Shown: positions 10,261 to 23,297 of the stretch, piece after piece
Numbering within the stretch: the stretch's first letter is position 1
Layout: every line of letters begins with the position of its first letter
DNA from: Phaseolus vulgaris
Lineage: Eukaryota > Streptophyta > Magnoliopsida > Fabales > Fabaceae
DNA: 64,000 nucleotides
Reading direction: 5' to 3'
Assembly: GCF_000499845.2 (NCBI RefSeq)
Contig: NC_023753.2
Span: 20,615,153-20,679,152, forward strand
Translations under genes and position numbers: made by a program
Notes under the pieces: model-generated
Told to the model about the DNA's origin: nothing
Database searches by the model: none
The model's input: the letters and a program-made list of their open reading frames with translations, nothing else

Positions 10261-13136
10261 ATCTTACCTAAAATTCATGCCAACTTCTAAGTTCTAGGTT
10301 ACATTTGATTTTTTACCTGCCCATGCTTCTTCATAATAAGAAAAGAGGTCAAATGAGTTTTTTCCCCTTTAAAAAAGTTTAAAACTTTAAATTTAATATT
10401 TAAAAAAAAATCCATTTTTAATCTCTCCAACTTTAAAATGCATTCTTTTTTAACCAAAAATTAAAAAAAGAAAATATCTTTAACCATTTCAACAAAAATC
10501 CATAACATATTTTATAAAAATATATATAGCAAAGTTTTTCAAATTCGAAGTACTAGGAATAATGGAGCCAAATATCCCGTTAAGGTTATGTTTGACAATT
10601 TACAGAATCTAGTTTTTTATCTTTCATTTATTTCTCTTTAATAAAATTTTATCCATTAAGTTATTGGTTTAAGTAATATTTAACTCAAATTCTTTAAATA
10701 ATCTATTGCTTAACTGCGTGAAATTGATTTTGTTTTGTTTTTGTTAGGATGAGGTAGTGGAATGACTTTGTTTTATCTTATATGCAAATTTTACTAATGA
10801 ATTCTTGCTATTTTTTCTTTGAATTAAATTTTAGTGTTGTTTAAGATTTTTTGAAAAATTAAAAAAAGTACAATAAATTTTATTGATTTTAATAAAATAT
10901 TTATAAGATTTTTTTATTTTCATTTTTACATCATAATAAGTAATGAAGAACATTTAAAAAGGAACAAAATAAGTAATGAATAGTAACTCTATGAGTATTT
11001 AGTCTTAATGCTGATAATAAGATAATGGGTACTTATATAAAAGATAAACTTAATTATTGTTTGGAATGCTATAACAATAATATAGAAAGTTCTATTAAAT
11101 GTACATAAATTATACTTACTTGTAGTAACAGCTGAATTGCGTAATATAAAAGAAGAAATGTTAGATTTCACAAAATGAATTGGATTTTGAAAATATATAA
11201 TTATTAAATTCTAATTGCTGTTCATATTTATATATCTTTTATTTGTTATGCTTTATTGGGTCTGTGTTAGGTTATTCACACAAATCTTATGAAAATTATT
11301 TGTATGGTATATTGGAATATATATATATATATATATTCCAATATACCATACAAAATATATATTCTCCACAGTGTCCTAGTATAGCTGTCCTATTAAATAA
11401 TTCTAATTTAATTTCTTTTAAATTATACTTATTTAATGAGCGATCTTATTTTAAAATTTCTTTTTTTAAAATATGTTAATTATTTTCATTTACTTTCATT
11501 ACATGAAATAAAAGAACGTTTTAATAACGAGTAAATAATATATTTAGCCAGAATTTTGATATTTTAAATATTTATAATTTTAACTGTTTAAATTTCTTTT
11601 AGATTTTTTTTATGATTTGGTTCATTGTTAACTTTTTAAAATCCTAAGTATAGTATATTTGTCAAAATGTTTTTACAATTATTTATTAAATATCTTGTAA
11701 TGTGTATTGAAATTAATGGACAAAAGTGACATCAGTTTGTATCCTCAATCAATCATATTATATATCTAAGCTGGATTTCTTGTTCAACCATTTTAAATAC
11801 GAAATAAATGTTGAAAGAGAAAATACTTATCTGAGTTCAAGGTTATTCGGAGTAAAGTTACTGGATTTTTTTAATATATAAATAATTATTGTCTTACAAA
11901 TATATTAGCGAACAATAAAGAAATTTTAAAATATTTTATCTTACTTAATTAAGCAAAATATTTACAAATCACATATAAATGACTTTTTTTATATTTTTAA
12001 GATAAACAATGGATGTACTCATTGCATAAAATAAAGCAACATTACTAAAATAACTAAATGACAATCAAATAAAATTTATATTTTGAAAATTCTATTGCCT
12101 TAATTTAATTTTGATTAAATTAGTAAATTGCAGTTAGATTTTTTAATTATTAACTGCAATAATGTATTTATTAAGTAACTTTTGGGGTAGTTGCAATTTT
12201 ATGAGGCTACCAAGTTGGTTTCCTTTGATTTTTAGATGTGTTATTTCTCGTCAGGGTTTTTTTTTTGTGTGTTAGGAGGGTACTCTACTCCTTTGGTGCT
12301 TTTGAGATAGTTCTTTTTTTTATATCTTTTAATCTATTAATTTTTTATCGATTAAAAAAATTAAGTAACTTTTGGACAATTTATTAAATAACTTCTAATA
12401 TATTTTGATAGTACTGGATTTTTTAATTTCATTTTTTATCTTTCGAAAATACCATTCAACAGTAACATGGATGCTTTTGTTGTAAATACATGCTTTATTC
12501 ATACACGAAAGAAGAGTATTTCATTCATCAAAGACATTACACTCGCTTACATTATTTGGGATCATTCTGGAAGCTATAAAAGCAGCCTAATCTAAAGCTA
12601 TTTTTTTTTCTGATTAGATCTCCTTTTGAGTTAAGGTCGTAAATTTGATTATTAATAATATGAGAAAAAATTATTATTGTTGTATCTAGTATCATGTGAT
12701 AAAAGTTAGGTGAATCAAGTTATTATTCAAGATTGTCTTCAATAATTCCCAATTGAACTGTGATGTTCTAATTTGATGGTAAATATTTAATCCAATAATA
12801 AACTACTTTTACAATGAATTGACCATTAACAAAAGTATCCACTTAACAAAATCAAACATAGCTATTTGATATATAACTAATTTTAGAATTTTGTCTAAAA
12901 ATATAAACTCTATTATTATAAATAGAAACATGCACACTGAATGTACAATGTATAACAAAAATCAGATGTAGTAGCATGTAGATATTTATACAAGGCAAAC
13001 TCAATGCCAAAATTATCAACCAAAGTACTATTAAATCATGTATCTAATAACAATGTCCCAATTGATATTAAAAAAAAGTATTAAGAGAAAGGGATGATTG
13101 AATATGATATAAGATAGGACAAGTTCCTTTCAGAAG
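10261..13136. other. AT-rich intergenic spacer
   Basis: No gene or bounded element recognised apart from the palindrome at 11299-11354. The stretch around 12240-12360 (T-rich, ending in ATT/TAA runs) has the look of a retroelement tail but nothing firm. Confidence 0.55.
11299..11354. repeat. perfect 56-bp palindrome
   Basis: The left arm TTTGTATGGTATATTGGAAT runs into (AT)n and then the exact reverse complement ending CCATACAAA. The axis is at about 11326.5 with no loop and no mismatch. Confidence 0.95.
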
Positions 13137-13141
13137 ACAAG

Positions 13142-13600
13142 TTTAAAGTTTGCTAGTCCATCCTAGATTTGGTACATTTAGACCAATAATTGCTTATTTA
13201 ATATAATATTTAAGGCACATAAATCAGACAAAAACTAACCGTATTATATTTAAGACACATAAATTAGACCATAAAGTGGTTATATGTTACTGTTATAAAA
13301 TCCATTTATATCTCATGATAACCATTCAATGTTTTTCTTAATGATCTGAGTCCAGCAAGACCTATAAATAGGTGACGACTCTCTCAGTAACAGGACACAC
13401 AAAATTTTATTCTATACTCTTGCTCTTAGCTTTTTGTTAAGAATTTGTCATCATCTTTGTGCTCCAACATACTTAAACATCGTAGAGTCTTTTGCAGGTG
13501 GACCTTCCTCTCTCATCAGAGACCAATTGAAAACTCGTTCCCCGAGGAACACACAGTCCTTACCGAGTTGCAATCCCCGAGTTCATTTCCGGTGGGAATA
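13142..13600 (+). repeat. 5' LTR of the TR-GAG element
   Basis: Paired with 15391-15854 along its length (shared blocks TTTAATATAATATTTAAGGC, TATCTCATGATAACCATTCA). It holds a TATA box (CCTATAAATAGG, about 13361-13372). The 3' end GGTGGGAATA has probably lost its canonical CA. The exact 5' base is uncertain by several bases. Confidence 0.75.
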
Positions 13601-13622
13601 TTTGTCGCCCACCATGGGGCCT
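13601..13622 (+). other. primer-site region remnant of TR-GAG
   Basis: TTTGTCGCCCACCATGGGGC is a mutated form of the same junction sequence seen in the gypsy element at 2419-2435, so both belong to related gypsy lineages. Confidence 0.55.
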
Positions 13623-13668
13623 TGGTAAAACTTTTCCCTGGACCACTATAAAAATCCAGACATACACT

Positions 13669-13708
13669 CTCAATATGAGTATCCAACACTCAATATGAGT
13701 ATCCAACA
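13669..13708. repeat. 20-bp direct duplication
   Basis: CTCAATATGAGTATCCAACA occurs twice in tandem just downstream of the TR-GAG 5' LTR. Confidence 0.85.
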
Positions 13709-13793
13709 GGAAAACGATAGGGGATCCCCCCAAAACAAATGAGGAAAACCTACCTAGAACTGTGAGAGATGTCCTGGGCCAAATCCGAGAAAA

Positions 13794-14830
13794 ATGGAAC
13801 GAGATGTGGCATCCCTAAGAAAGCAACACAGGGCAAAATTGTTGGTACTACATGATCAGATAGCTCGTATGGACAACAACAACAACACCCAGGATAACCA
13901 AGGTCACTCAGAACGTACCGCCGAGTCCCAAAAAGTCCCCTCGAAAACTCAGATCGACAAAAGAGGAAAAAGTCTCACTCTACCACCAAAAGGTCATCTT
14001 GGAGGGGAACTCCCCCGAGTTCCATGCAAGGTGGGACAAAGCAGGAGACTCATGGGCACGAGCACCAGCCTTTTAGGACGCTTCTTAACTCATTGCTCAA
14101 TCGCACTATGAGGGCCAACTTAAGGGGTTTTCACCCTTTCACGAGTGAGGTCACGAGGGCACATATGCCCCAAAGGTGGAATTGGCCTAGCTTGGAGAAG
14201 TACTCGAGAACCTTAGATCCTGAGGCACACGTTAAAGCCTACCTAACCCTGGCTTAGCTGTTCTCAGAGGACATGGACATGCAATGCACACTGTTTTCCA
14301 CCACCCTGGTAGGGGTGGCCTTGAAATGGTATTACTCTTTATCCAGGAACTTAGTAAATTCCTTTGACACGTTTTGTGACAGGTTCCTCGTTAGGTTTGC
14401 TAATTGCAAGACCGTGGCCGCAACCTCGACATCTTTTCAAAATTTCATGCAGAGGGAGGCAGAAAGCTTGAGACACTTCATGGCTCGATTTGCTCAGGCC
14501 ACTTTAAACATTCCTAACTTGCACCTAGCGGTATCCATGCATGCACTGCTGGTGGGGCTATGCCCAGGAAAATTCTTGGACACCTTATATGCAGAACCTC
14601 CCGAGGATATGGATCAGTGGCGGGCCAGAGCAGCAAACTACATGAACATCGAAGAAAATACCGATGCACGGAGGAAGTCAATGAAGACGCCGACCATGAC
14701 GACTTTCTCGGCCACAAAAAAAGAAAGCAGGGGAGATTTGAAAATTATACCCTTTGAACGCTTCAAGGGAGATTATGCTACAAGAGGCCTACAACTTAGA
14801 GTTGGTACGCTTACCATCCCTAGCCTCTAA
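13794..14830 (+). pseudogene. decayed retrotransposon gag
   Basis: An N-terminal piece (MERDVASLRKQHRAKLLVLH, from 13794) breaks into another frame near 14030. The second frame contains a gag core: PFTSEVTRAHMPQRWNWPSL, then an in-frame TAG at 14255-14257, then LKWYYSLSRNLVNSFDTFCD and FMQREAESLRHFMARFAQ. Another frame change is likely near 14655, after which the C-terminal part reads best in a different frame. The order of motifs matches the gag of Tat-like gypsy elements. No zinc knuckle or protease follows. Confidence 0.8.
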
Positions 14831-14869
14831 CAACCTGTGGGAGAGCGAAGCAAAAATAATACAAGTTCA

Positions 14870-15300
14870 ATCAAGAACTAGAAACGCTTAACCAAGTGCA
14901 CGAAAAGACGCTCAACCAAATGCACGACAACACGCTCAACCAACGGCAAAGCAAAATAATGCAAGTTCAATCAATAACTAATAATGCTCAACCAAGAGCA
15001 CAAGAACACGCTCAACCAAGAGCAAAGCAAAATAATGCAAGTTCAATAAAAACTCTAAACCAAGAGCACAACAACTCATTCAACCAAGAACAAAGAAAAA
15101 TAACGAAAGTTTAATCAAGAACTAAAACGCTCAACCAAGAAAAAACAACTTGTTCAACCAAGAGCGAAGAAAAATAATGCAAGTTCAATCAAGAATTAGG
15201 AACACTTAACCAAGAGCACGACAACATGCTCAACCAAGAGCAAAGAAAAATAATGCAAGTTTAATCAAGAACGAAGCATGTTCAACCACGAGCATAGCTA
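14870..15300. repeat. minisatellite inside the TR-GAG element
   Basis: Five or so degenerate units of roughly 75-90 bp, each built from CTCAACCAAGAGCA and AAAATAATGCAAGTTCAAT blocks. It lies between gag and the 3' LTR, where pol would be in a complete element. Confidence 0.85.
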
Positions 15301-15390
15301 AAAACCAAATCCAAACGGGTCCAAGCTGAACTCGTTCATCCTTCAAATTGATCCCCTGTACATCTTTTCGGATTTCGAGCTAAGGGGACT

Positions 15391-15854
15391 TATGTACATA
15401 TCTCCAATTATGACCGGGTATATTCAAACTAATAACCGCTCATTTAATATAATATTTAAGGCAAATAAATCACACAATAACTGTCTATTTAATATTATAT
15501 TTAAGACACATAAAAAAGATCATAAAGCGGTTATAGGTTACTATTATAAAATCCATTTATATCTCATGATAACCATTCAATGTTTTTCTTAATGGTCTGA
15601 GTCCAATAAGACCTATAAATAGGTGATGACTCTCTCAGTAAGAGGACACACAAAACTCTATTCTATACTCTTACTCTTAGCTCTTTATTAAGAATCTATC
15701 ATCATCTGTGTGCTCCTACTGACTTAAGCATCGAATAATCTTTTGCAGGTGGACCTCCCTCTCTTATCAAAGAACAATAAAAAAAAGCTCGTTTCCCGAG
15801 GAATACGCAGTCCTCATTGAGTTGCACTCCCCGAGTTCATTTCCAGTAGGAACA
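15391..15854 (+). repeat. 3' LTR of the TR-GAG element
   Basis: Starts after the purine tract (TATGTACATATCTCC) and ends GTAGGAACA. It repeats the 5' LTR including the TATA box (ACCTATAAATAGG, about 15611-15623). Confidence 0.78.
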
Positions 15855-15859
15855 ACAAG

Positions 15860-16332
15860 TAATATTGAAAATTATATAAAAAAATTACTTTGCTTAACAT
15901 ATTTAACAAGCATAATTTTACTTATGAAAAAGGGAAATAAACCCAATCTAGTTAATTTCTTTAAGAATTTAGGTATAAAATTATGATTGTCCTTAAAAAC
16001 TAGGACAATAAGAAATATAAAAGGGAGAATACCATAAAAAAATCAAGTATATCCATGATTCTTCTACGTCCATTAGCAAAAATGGAACTTGTATAAAATT
16101 TGTATTTAGCTTTATTAATCTTTAAGCAAAATGCATCTTCAAAGACATTGACGAGTGTCAAAATTCCATGGAAAATAATAATTAATGGGGGCACTTAGTA
16201 TCTAGTTAATTTATAATCATTTAAATTCCCCATGATTTAGAATAATATTTTTGTAAATCTTATTACATGATTAAATATAAGGAATAAAGAGTGAATCAAA
16301 ATCAAACAGGAAATTTTTTAAGCATAAACAAG
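15860..16332. other. AT-rich spacer
   Basis: No gene, element end or RNA recognised between the TR-GAG element and the first solo LTR. Confidence 0.55.
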
Positions 16333-16337
16333 GAGAT

Positions 16338-17486
16338 TGATAAGTGTCAGATTTCACTAATATTTCATATTAAAATACAAGCACTTATGAATATTAATTG
16401 ATAAAATAATTATAATATAACTCCTAATTTATGAATTTAAACATTTTTACATATTTTGTGATAATAATTTGAATTAGAACAATTTATTCCTAAATATGTG
16501 TTAATTTCAGGATTCTAGGGAAAAATTGAGATGAAAGGGCAAAAGGAGAATAGACAAAGCTAAAAATGGAAAGCTGAAACACACTAGCACTCACCGAAAC
16601 TCGCCTAGGTGAGATTACTCCAGTGACGTTGGGCAGGTTTTCCTCCAACTCGCCCAGGCAAGAAGTCACTTAACTCAAGCCCAACTAGGTTAAATATGAG
16701 GCATGAGGCACAACCCTAGACTTCCGGTTGGGAGAATAGAAGGTGTTAGAAACCCTAGAGGAGGCAGTCGCCAAGGAGAAACATCATGGATCTTCTTTTC
16801 TTGCTCTTCATGCTTGTAATAGCCAACATGAGTGACTAATTTTACCCTTTGGGATTTGGAGTAATCTATTCAAACTCTTATATATTGAGGTGAATTTAAA
16901 TATAATATTTTATTCTTGATTGATGATTGGTATTGTCATTTTATTTGTAATGCTTGTTTTTATGATATAGATCCTTAGATTTAACTGTAAAGTACTTCTA
17001 AGTTTCTGACCCAAATGATAATGCTTAACATATTTGAATGCTAGGAATGGATTTGAAATGTTAATTGCTATCAACGTCTAATCATAATGATAAGAATTTT
17101 TTATAAATATGTGAGAAATCGATATTTAGGAGACTCTCTTAATAATTTTACATGCGAGGAATCGATATACATGATTTTTATACGAGCATCAATATCAATC
17201 AAATGATAGAATATTACCATGCTATTCAAAATACAAAAGAGTAAAAAGGATGAACCTCAATCCCAATTTTCTCAATTGAGTCAACTAACTTTTTACTTTG
17301 TTTTTATTTAAATTTCATGCAAACTATTGTCAATATCAAATTAAATCAAATTATTATGCATATTCTTATACTTAGTGAATGTTACTATTAGAATTTTAAA
17401 CAACTGTTCCTTGTGAGTTCGATATTCACCCTTAAGAGCAAATTATTACTCCTGACTTGGTACACTTTCCGTAAAAAGAGTCATCA
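16338..17486 (+). mobile_element. solo LTR, family A, copy 1
   Basis: Begins TGATAAGTGTCAG and ends GAGTCATCA (TG...CA, 1149 bp). It is flanked by a perfect 5-bp duplication GAGAT (16333-16337 and 17487-17491). No internal retroelement sequence adjoins it, so the element was reduced by LTR-LTR recombination. It is related along its length to the reverse-oriented copy at 24402-25593. The start and the GGTACACTT...CATCA end resemble the LTRs at 48503 and 55383, suggesting the same broad gypsy (Athila-like) group. Confidence 0.92.
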
Positions 17487-17491
17487 GAGAT

Positions 17492-18090
17492 CAAAGAAGA
17501 AGGTCCAACCAAAGCTAATGACTTAATTTCCCTTAAGTAATCAAATCAACTTTCTCTCAAGTGAGAAAATCTCGCTAAAAGTAGCACATAAAGAGAAGTC
17601 GGTCTTGACATTATTTTCATTCAAACAAAAATTCCTGTCTTGATTGAGAAGAACTTTCTTCAACATGAAGCACTTGTCCACTTGAATGAAACTTCCTTGC
17701 TTAAATGAGAATTCCTTAATTTACCAACCTATAAGGATTTCAAAGAACAATTTTGATAAGGAAGAGGAAAGGAACGAAATAATGGAGCAAAGAAAATATA
17801 AGATCAATGATCAATTGGGAATGAAAGATTTAAGGATTCATTTCTTTTGTTCCCCATCCTTTCTTGTATTTTGACTTGACCCTTATCACCATGAATGATT
17901 GAGCTCTTGCATTTGTTGAGATTGAAAGTAATATATCAAACTTCATTTCATTCCTCTTGATTTATATATATGAAATGCTATTATTCAATGTTAATGGTTT
18001 GATTTTATTTTTAATGCTAAGGTGGCTTGATAATTCTTCTTTTGATTTTGATTTAGATTCAAGTTGGAAAATACATTCAAAATATATTTT
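17492..18090. other. spacer between solo LTR and CACTA element
   Basis: No coding similarity recognised. Contains imperfect repeats of TTGAATGAAA/CTTGATTGAG words. The CACTA element inserted at its right end, and the matching right flank resumes at 24204. Confidence 0.5.
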
Positions 18091-18462
18091 TAACACTACA
18101 AAAAAATATTGATTAGAATGGGCCAAAAATCGACACTAACTATGAAAAACCTTTCGCAAAAGCGTATTTATCATGGGCATAACGTCAATGCAAATTTGGA
18201 AGCTAATCTAGTCGACGTAAATATATTGGCAGGCGCGGACGACACATGGCGGGTGTTTTTTGCGGAGGTCAAGCGTGGGCTTAGGCTACAAGGAGTTAAC
18301 AAATTTATAAAAAATCGTGGGTTTGACGGACGTTTCATCCACACAAAATTATATTACAATTAAAATAGTATGGACTTAGCCTTCTAGGAGTCCACACATT
18401 TCTAAAGCAACGTGAGTTTAATCCACGAAAGTGCCACACCATCTTTAAATGAGCGGGAGTTG

Positions 18463-18546
18463 TTGGCCACAAATAAGCGTAGGCTTAGTCTTGGCCACAA
18501 ATAAGCGTAGGCTTAGTCTTGGCCACAAATTAGCATGGGCTAAGCC
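18463..18546. repeat. 28-bp subterminal tandem repeat of the CACTA element
   Basis: Three consecutive units of TTGGCCACAAATAAGCGTAG plus GCTTAGTC, the third diverged. Subterminal repeats of this kind are transposase-binding sites in CACTA elements. Confidence 0.85.
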
Positions 18547-19026
18547 TTCAAAATTTATTTTATATTATTTATTTGAGAAAGTGTAGGCTTAGCCTACAAG
18601 TTTGACACACAAAGAAGGCGCGCGAAATTATTTTATTGAAACATATTTTAAAATTATCTGATTATAATTAAAAACAAAAATATTTTTTTATTGAAATTTT
18701 AAAATGACATTAACTAATGTAAAATCAATTTTAAAATTACTTTATTTCTCTCTTTCTTATTGCATTTATCCTATTTTTTACCAATTTATTTTTTTTAATA
18801 TAATTATTAAAGATACATTTATTTTAGGGAGCAATTTGATGATGAAGAAATGTTTTTCTTACTAAAATAGGTTTTATTTATAACTTTTTCTTTATACTTA
18901 TTACTTGTCTTGAAAATTTTGTTTTTTCTATGAGTAAGAAAAAATATTTTTTTGATGACAAAGAATGTATGAACAACCACCTGTCTTCTCCACTTGTTTC
19001 TCTCTACTTGGTATACAACAATTTGG

Positions 19027-19081
19027 TCAATGGTCAATAGTCAATTGCCAATGGTCAATAGTCAATTGCCAATGGTCAATG
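19027..19081. repeat. 23-bp tandem repeat
   Basis: CAATGGTCAATAGTCAATTGC is repeated two and a half times immediately beside the transposase remnant. Confidence 0.85.
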
Positions 19082-19331
19082 TGATAAAAATAGCCGTTGC
19101 ATAAACTGTGTAGTTAGGTTTAAAACCATATCGTAGCAAATGAGCCCTCACATGTGATGATGGAAGAATTTTCTCACAGACACACTTTATGCAAGGACAC
19201 CTTATCCCTCCTTCTAAAGTATAAAAAGTTTGATCTATTGCCTTTGAAACAAATTCACTCACTCCAGTAATGAATTGTTTGCTAAGTCTCCTTGAAGGAT
19301 CAAGTCATTCATACATCCAACTTCGATCCAT
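19062..19331 (-). pseudogene. CACTA transposase-associated domain, remnant
   Basis: Reading from an ATG at 19331 gives MDRSWMYE, an in-frame TGA (19307-19305), then LDPSRRLSKQFITGVSEFV and TLEGGIRCPCIKCVCEKIL, with HLLRYGFKPNYTVY at the end. The WMY start, the CPCxKC cysteine motif and the HLxxxGFxxxY ending are those of the N-terminal transposase-associated domain of plant TNP2-type CACTA transposases. The TGA stands where Arg is usual, compatible with CGA to TGA. The rest of the transposase is not recognisable next to it. Confidence 0.82.
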
Positions 19332-20363
19332 TTTTCTGCATAGAATATATGTATATAGTAGTGAATAAATTATTAACCAATATTACACCGCTCTATGAGT
19401 AGTGATATATAAGAATTATCAAACAAAACTATCATGCCATATCACAATTCAGTTTGTAATGAACTTGATAGTAAGGATATTTTTACCAAAATATGAAACA
19501 CATGTTGGATCAAGAATGAATTGATCACTAGACAAATGAAAGAAACCGTGAATTCTTTCACTTTTAAGATACCTAAACCATGAATAGGTTTGGGTGAGTT
19601 TAGTTTTGTAGGCTATTTTTATTTTTTATTAACTATTATTATGACGTTTTACTAGAACCTTCGAGCCTAAGATTCTATTTACAAGAACCTCTTCCCCATA
19701 AATTTTGTTTAGAGAAAAAGCTACTTTATAAACAGTAACTTGAAGCAAATTACTTTATAAACAATGCATAAACCAAATTTCCACAATATCCAATACAAAA
19801 TTGGTGGTTTGAAGAACCAACCGTGATGACAATGGAGAATCCTAACCATGCACTGTGCACATACCATACTTTCATTCATAAACTAACCACGCCTTTAAAA
19901 TCTACTAAAGAAATCACATAATAATACATGTAGTTCTTTTTACCATACATGAGAAATAATAATTAAAACCTGGATATTTTTTATGGCCATAACTTTATAC
20001 TAATTAATAGTAATAATATATTATTAACTTAATTTGAGCATTTTTATTATTATAATGATAATGGTAATTGATGGTTAATAACCAGAAAATGCAGACTCAG
20101 GTGGTGTGAGAGGGATACTATATCATGCCTCATACACTATTTTTCTTATGGGTGGGTCCCAACTTATATCTCTATAATTCCTCCTTTGAATGGTCAGGCT
20201 ACAAATCATTGATCTTCATGTGAAACCACACTCTGTTTCATCTTTTTATCACTCTCATTGTCTATCCAAATTTAATTCCTTTTTTGCAATCTCCCATTGG
20301 TAATTAACCCTTTCCATAATTCCCATTTCTATTCCTATTATTGTAATTCTCTTCCTAGGATAA

Positions 20364-20654
<291 letters not shown>

Positions 20655-23276
20655 GAGGGTTCTCCAGAACTTCTATACCATATTTTCAAGTTATTAGAAA
20701 GAAACTATAGCAGTGCTATGACAGAGATAAATGACATAAGTGAATCTGGTCAAATGGTCACATAAGTACATTCTGAATGAGTTTGGTCCAAATTCTACAT
20801 CCAATTATATAAACTTTTCACATAAATTTTATGTTTTCTTTGTCTAATTGTTGAGAAAATGAAAACAGAAAAAGAATATGAACATTTTATTTGTAGAATA
20901 AATGCTCTATAGTGAATGCCTATAAGTGTAGCCAATAGCCGTATCTTCTACATTTCTACCTAGACATGGTTTCACTTAAAATTCTCTCTAGTTTTCTTTC
21001 ATCATCTTGAAACTTCTTTTTATATGTTAGCATTACTTTTGTACTTGGAATCGTGATTTGATACACAGTCTTGAAATGACACCGTCAAAGAAAAGTGGAG
21101 TGGGTCATAATTTTTTTAAAAAAATACTCTTGTAAAACTTAAGCTCATAACAGATTGCATGCATTTGAAGAGGTAAGTCAAATAGTTAGATTTAATAGTG
21201 ACTTTTTAAAATCACACAAGGATTATTATCATAAAAAGAGAAATTAATTAGCTTGCTTATAAAAGTTTGGAATCATATAAGATGATAGGATCTATGTATC
21301 CTTGCTTATTAGTCTAAACGCGTGATATAGACAATGGTATTGTATTGAGGAAAAGTAACACATAACAATGACAATAACATTGTAGTAAGCAACATATGTA
21401 TCCTTTACAGAATCTCACATAAAAAGATTTCGCAGCAATCAAGTGGAATATCAACCCAAATCAATTCCAATGAGCTATGGTGACCCAACTCACCAACACA
21501 ACCAATAACAAGAAATTTTCTTATTAAAATAATTGTTTTGTCAAATAATCTGTAGTGTAGCTAATAACATAGTTTAGTTATATGAAACAAATTGATTTAC
21601 TAATATATCAACCTTTGGAGATTATTATTTTCTTTTCTGAAAATCTTTGTTACATTAGTAATTAACTAGACAGTCTCACAATAATGGCACTTTTGTATCT
21701 CTTAGTTTACACACCATATACATTATTATACAAAGATTATTTTCTAACTTTCTGCAGCATATTTGAAGGCTTATATTTGTGGGAGTGAAAGATAAACTCA
21801 AATAAAAGCAACGGTATAGTTAATATGATTAGTTGTCAGCCTAAAATTTTTGCAAATAAGAATTATTCATAACCATATACCAACAAATAAGATCATGTTC
21901 TCCAAATTTCTCAACCTTGTTTCCGAACCAGCTGTATGTGTGTATATACTTATTGGCAAAACTAGCTAGTTTAGATAGAAACTAGAAGCCAAATTCTTCT
22001 ATGAGAATATATGATTTATTTTGTTCATTTTATTTTTTTCTTCAACAGATCCAAATATAGCAATCTTCTCTCCATAATAATGCCACCAATAGTGTCCAAA
22101 AAAAACAAAACTAAGAAGTTATATCAAGCAGAGACAAGGCCAGTGTTGCATTGCTTGTCAGTTGAGGAATCCCTAAAGTAATAAAAACAGGGGGACCCCT
22201 AAATTGTAGATGGACGTGTTGGTGAGCAAAAAATATGTACAACATTTAGTTCTTTGGGCACCAACAAATATGTTTATTGTTAAACCAATGGCAACATCTT
22301 ACTATTCAATTTGCTTTATTTAATATCGTTAGACTAATTTACTCTGCATACTAACTGTCATACCCTTATGGTATGTTTTCTTTTAAAATAATATGAAGAA
22401 TATTTAACATATTCAAGATTAAATGTTAGTCTTTTTTATACTCATACATTGTATTATAACTATTATCTCTTACAATGTTATGATATAAATGGTCAAACAA
22501 GAATCCAATAAATAACCCTTTAACCAAAATGATATCTTCCATTTGAGTTTTGTAAAGGGTATAATTTGTGTCTAACACCTTTTCATTCACATCTTAAATC
22601 CATGATGATTAATTTATTAATTGAATATTAATTAAGGTTATTGATTCTCCATTTAAGGTTGTTGAAGATGCTTTGCTGCATAAAACAAGATATGCCAAAA
22701 GAGGACAGTAATAAATGGCTCCAATGCTTGCTTGAATACCATACTATTTCATGTTTTTGTATTTTCTATTATTCATTATGCTTTTTATGTGAACACTTCC
22801 TTACACCTCTAATTTTTGTGACAATCTTTTTCTTAGCTACTTTCACTTCTCTTCTTTCTCATCTCATTCATTTTATCTATAGGCCCAAACACAACCCATA
22901 AGCTATTTGAAATTATAAAAAAAATCATGGTATTCTGTAATCACACAAAACCTTTGATACATACAAGGATGAATCATGAAATACTCAGTTAATTGAATTC
23001 TACAAAAGGCAGCTAAAAGAGAATGATGCATTAGTATGTGGAGACAACTGTGGATGGTTGTTCTATAAATAATGGTATACTGATTGTGATCATTGTTCTA
23101 TTTTCTGATGTGGTTTATTGCTGATAGTCTTTCTTTATTGATTTATTTGCTAGAAATAAATGCTAGTTGACATCTTTGGCAATACAAATAGATAATCCAA
23201 ACAGAGCATGGCATCAAAAGTTTTTCAAATAAAAAATTATGATCAAAAGTAATAAATAATGAACCTGATTTTGTAA
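20655..23276. other. AT-rich interior of the CACTA element
   Basis: No transposase catalytic domain seen. A short frame at about 22652-22710 (VVEDALLHKTRYAKRGQ then stops) might be the end of a captured gene, but it is too short to assign. Confidence 0.4.
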
Positions 23277-23297
23277 ATGTGTATTGGAAGATGTCCC

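Larger units (their letters stand above)
13142..15854 (+). mobile_element. short LTR retrotransposon with gag only (TR-GAG / LARD type)
   Basis: Two related LTRs of about 460 bp (13142-13600 and 15391-15854) enclose only 1.8 kb. ACAAG precedes the 5' LTR (13137-13141) and follows the 3' LTR (15855-15859), a probable 5-bp target duplication. Inside are a primer-site remnant just after the 5' LTR, a decayed gag, a minisatellite and a purine-rich tract (CTAAGGGGACTT) just before the 3' LTR. No protease, RT, RNase H or integrase is present, so it depended on another element. LTR divergence is substantial and mostly C/T and G/A differences, which points to an old copy. Confidence 0.8.

Noticed and set aside
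11299..11354. MicroRNA precursor from the perfect palindrome
   Set aside because: No loop and an (AT)n centre; a plant precursor would have a loop and a less repetitive duplex.
12240..12360. 3' tail of a LINE
   Set aside because: Only a T-rich tail and general style; no endonuclease or RT sequence and no target duplication found.
14870..15300. CRISPR-like array
   Set aside because: Units are degenerate direct repeats without unique spacers, in a plant retroelement.
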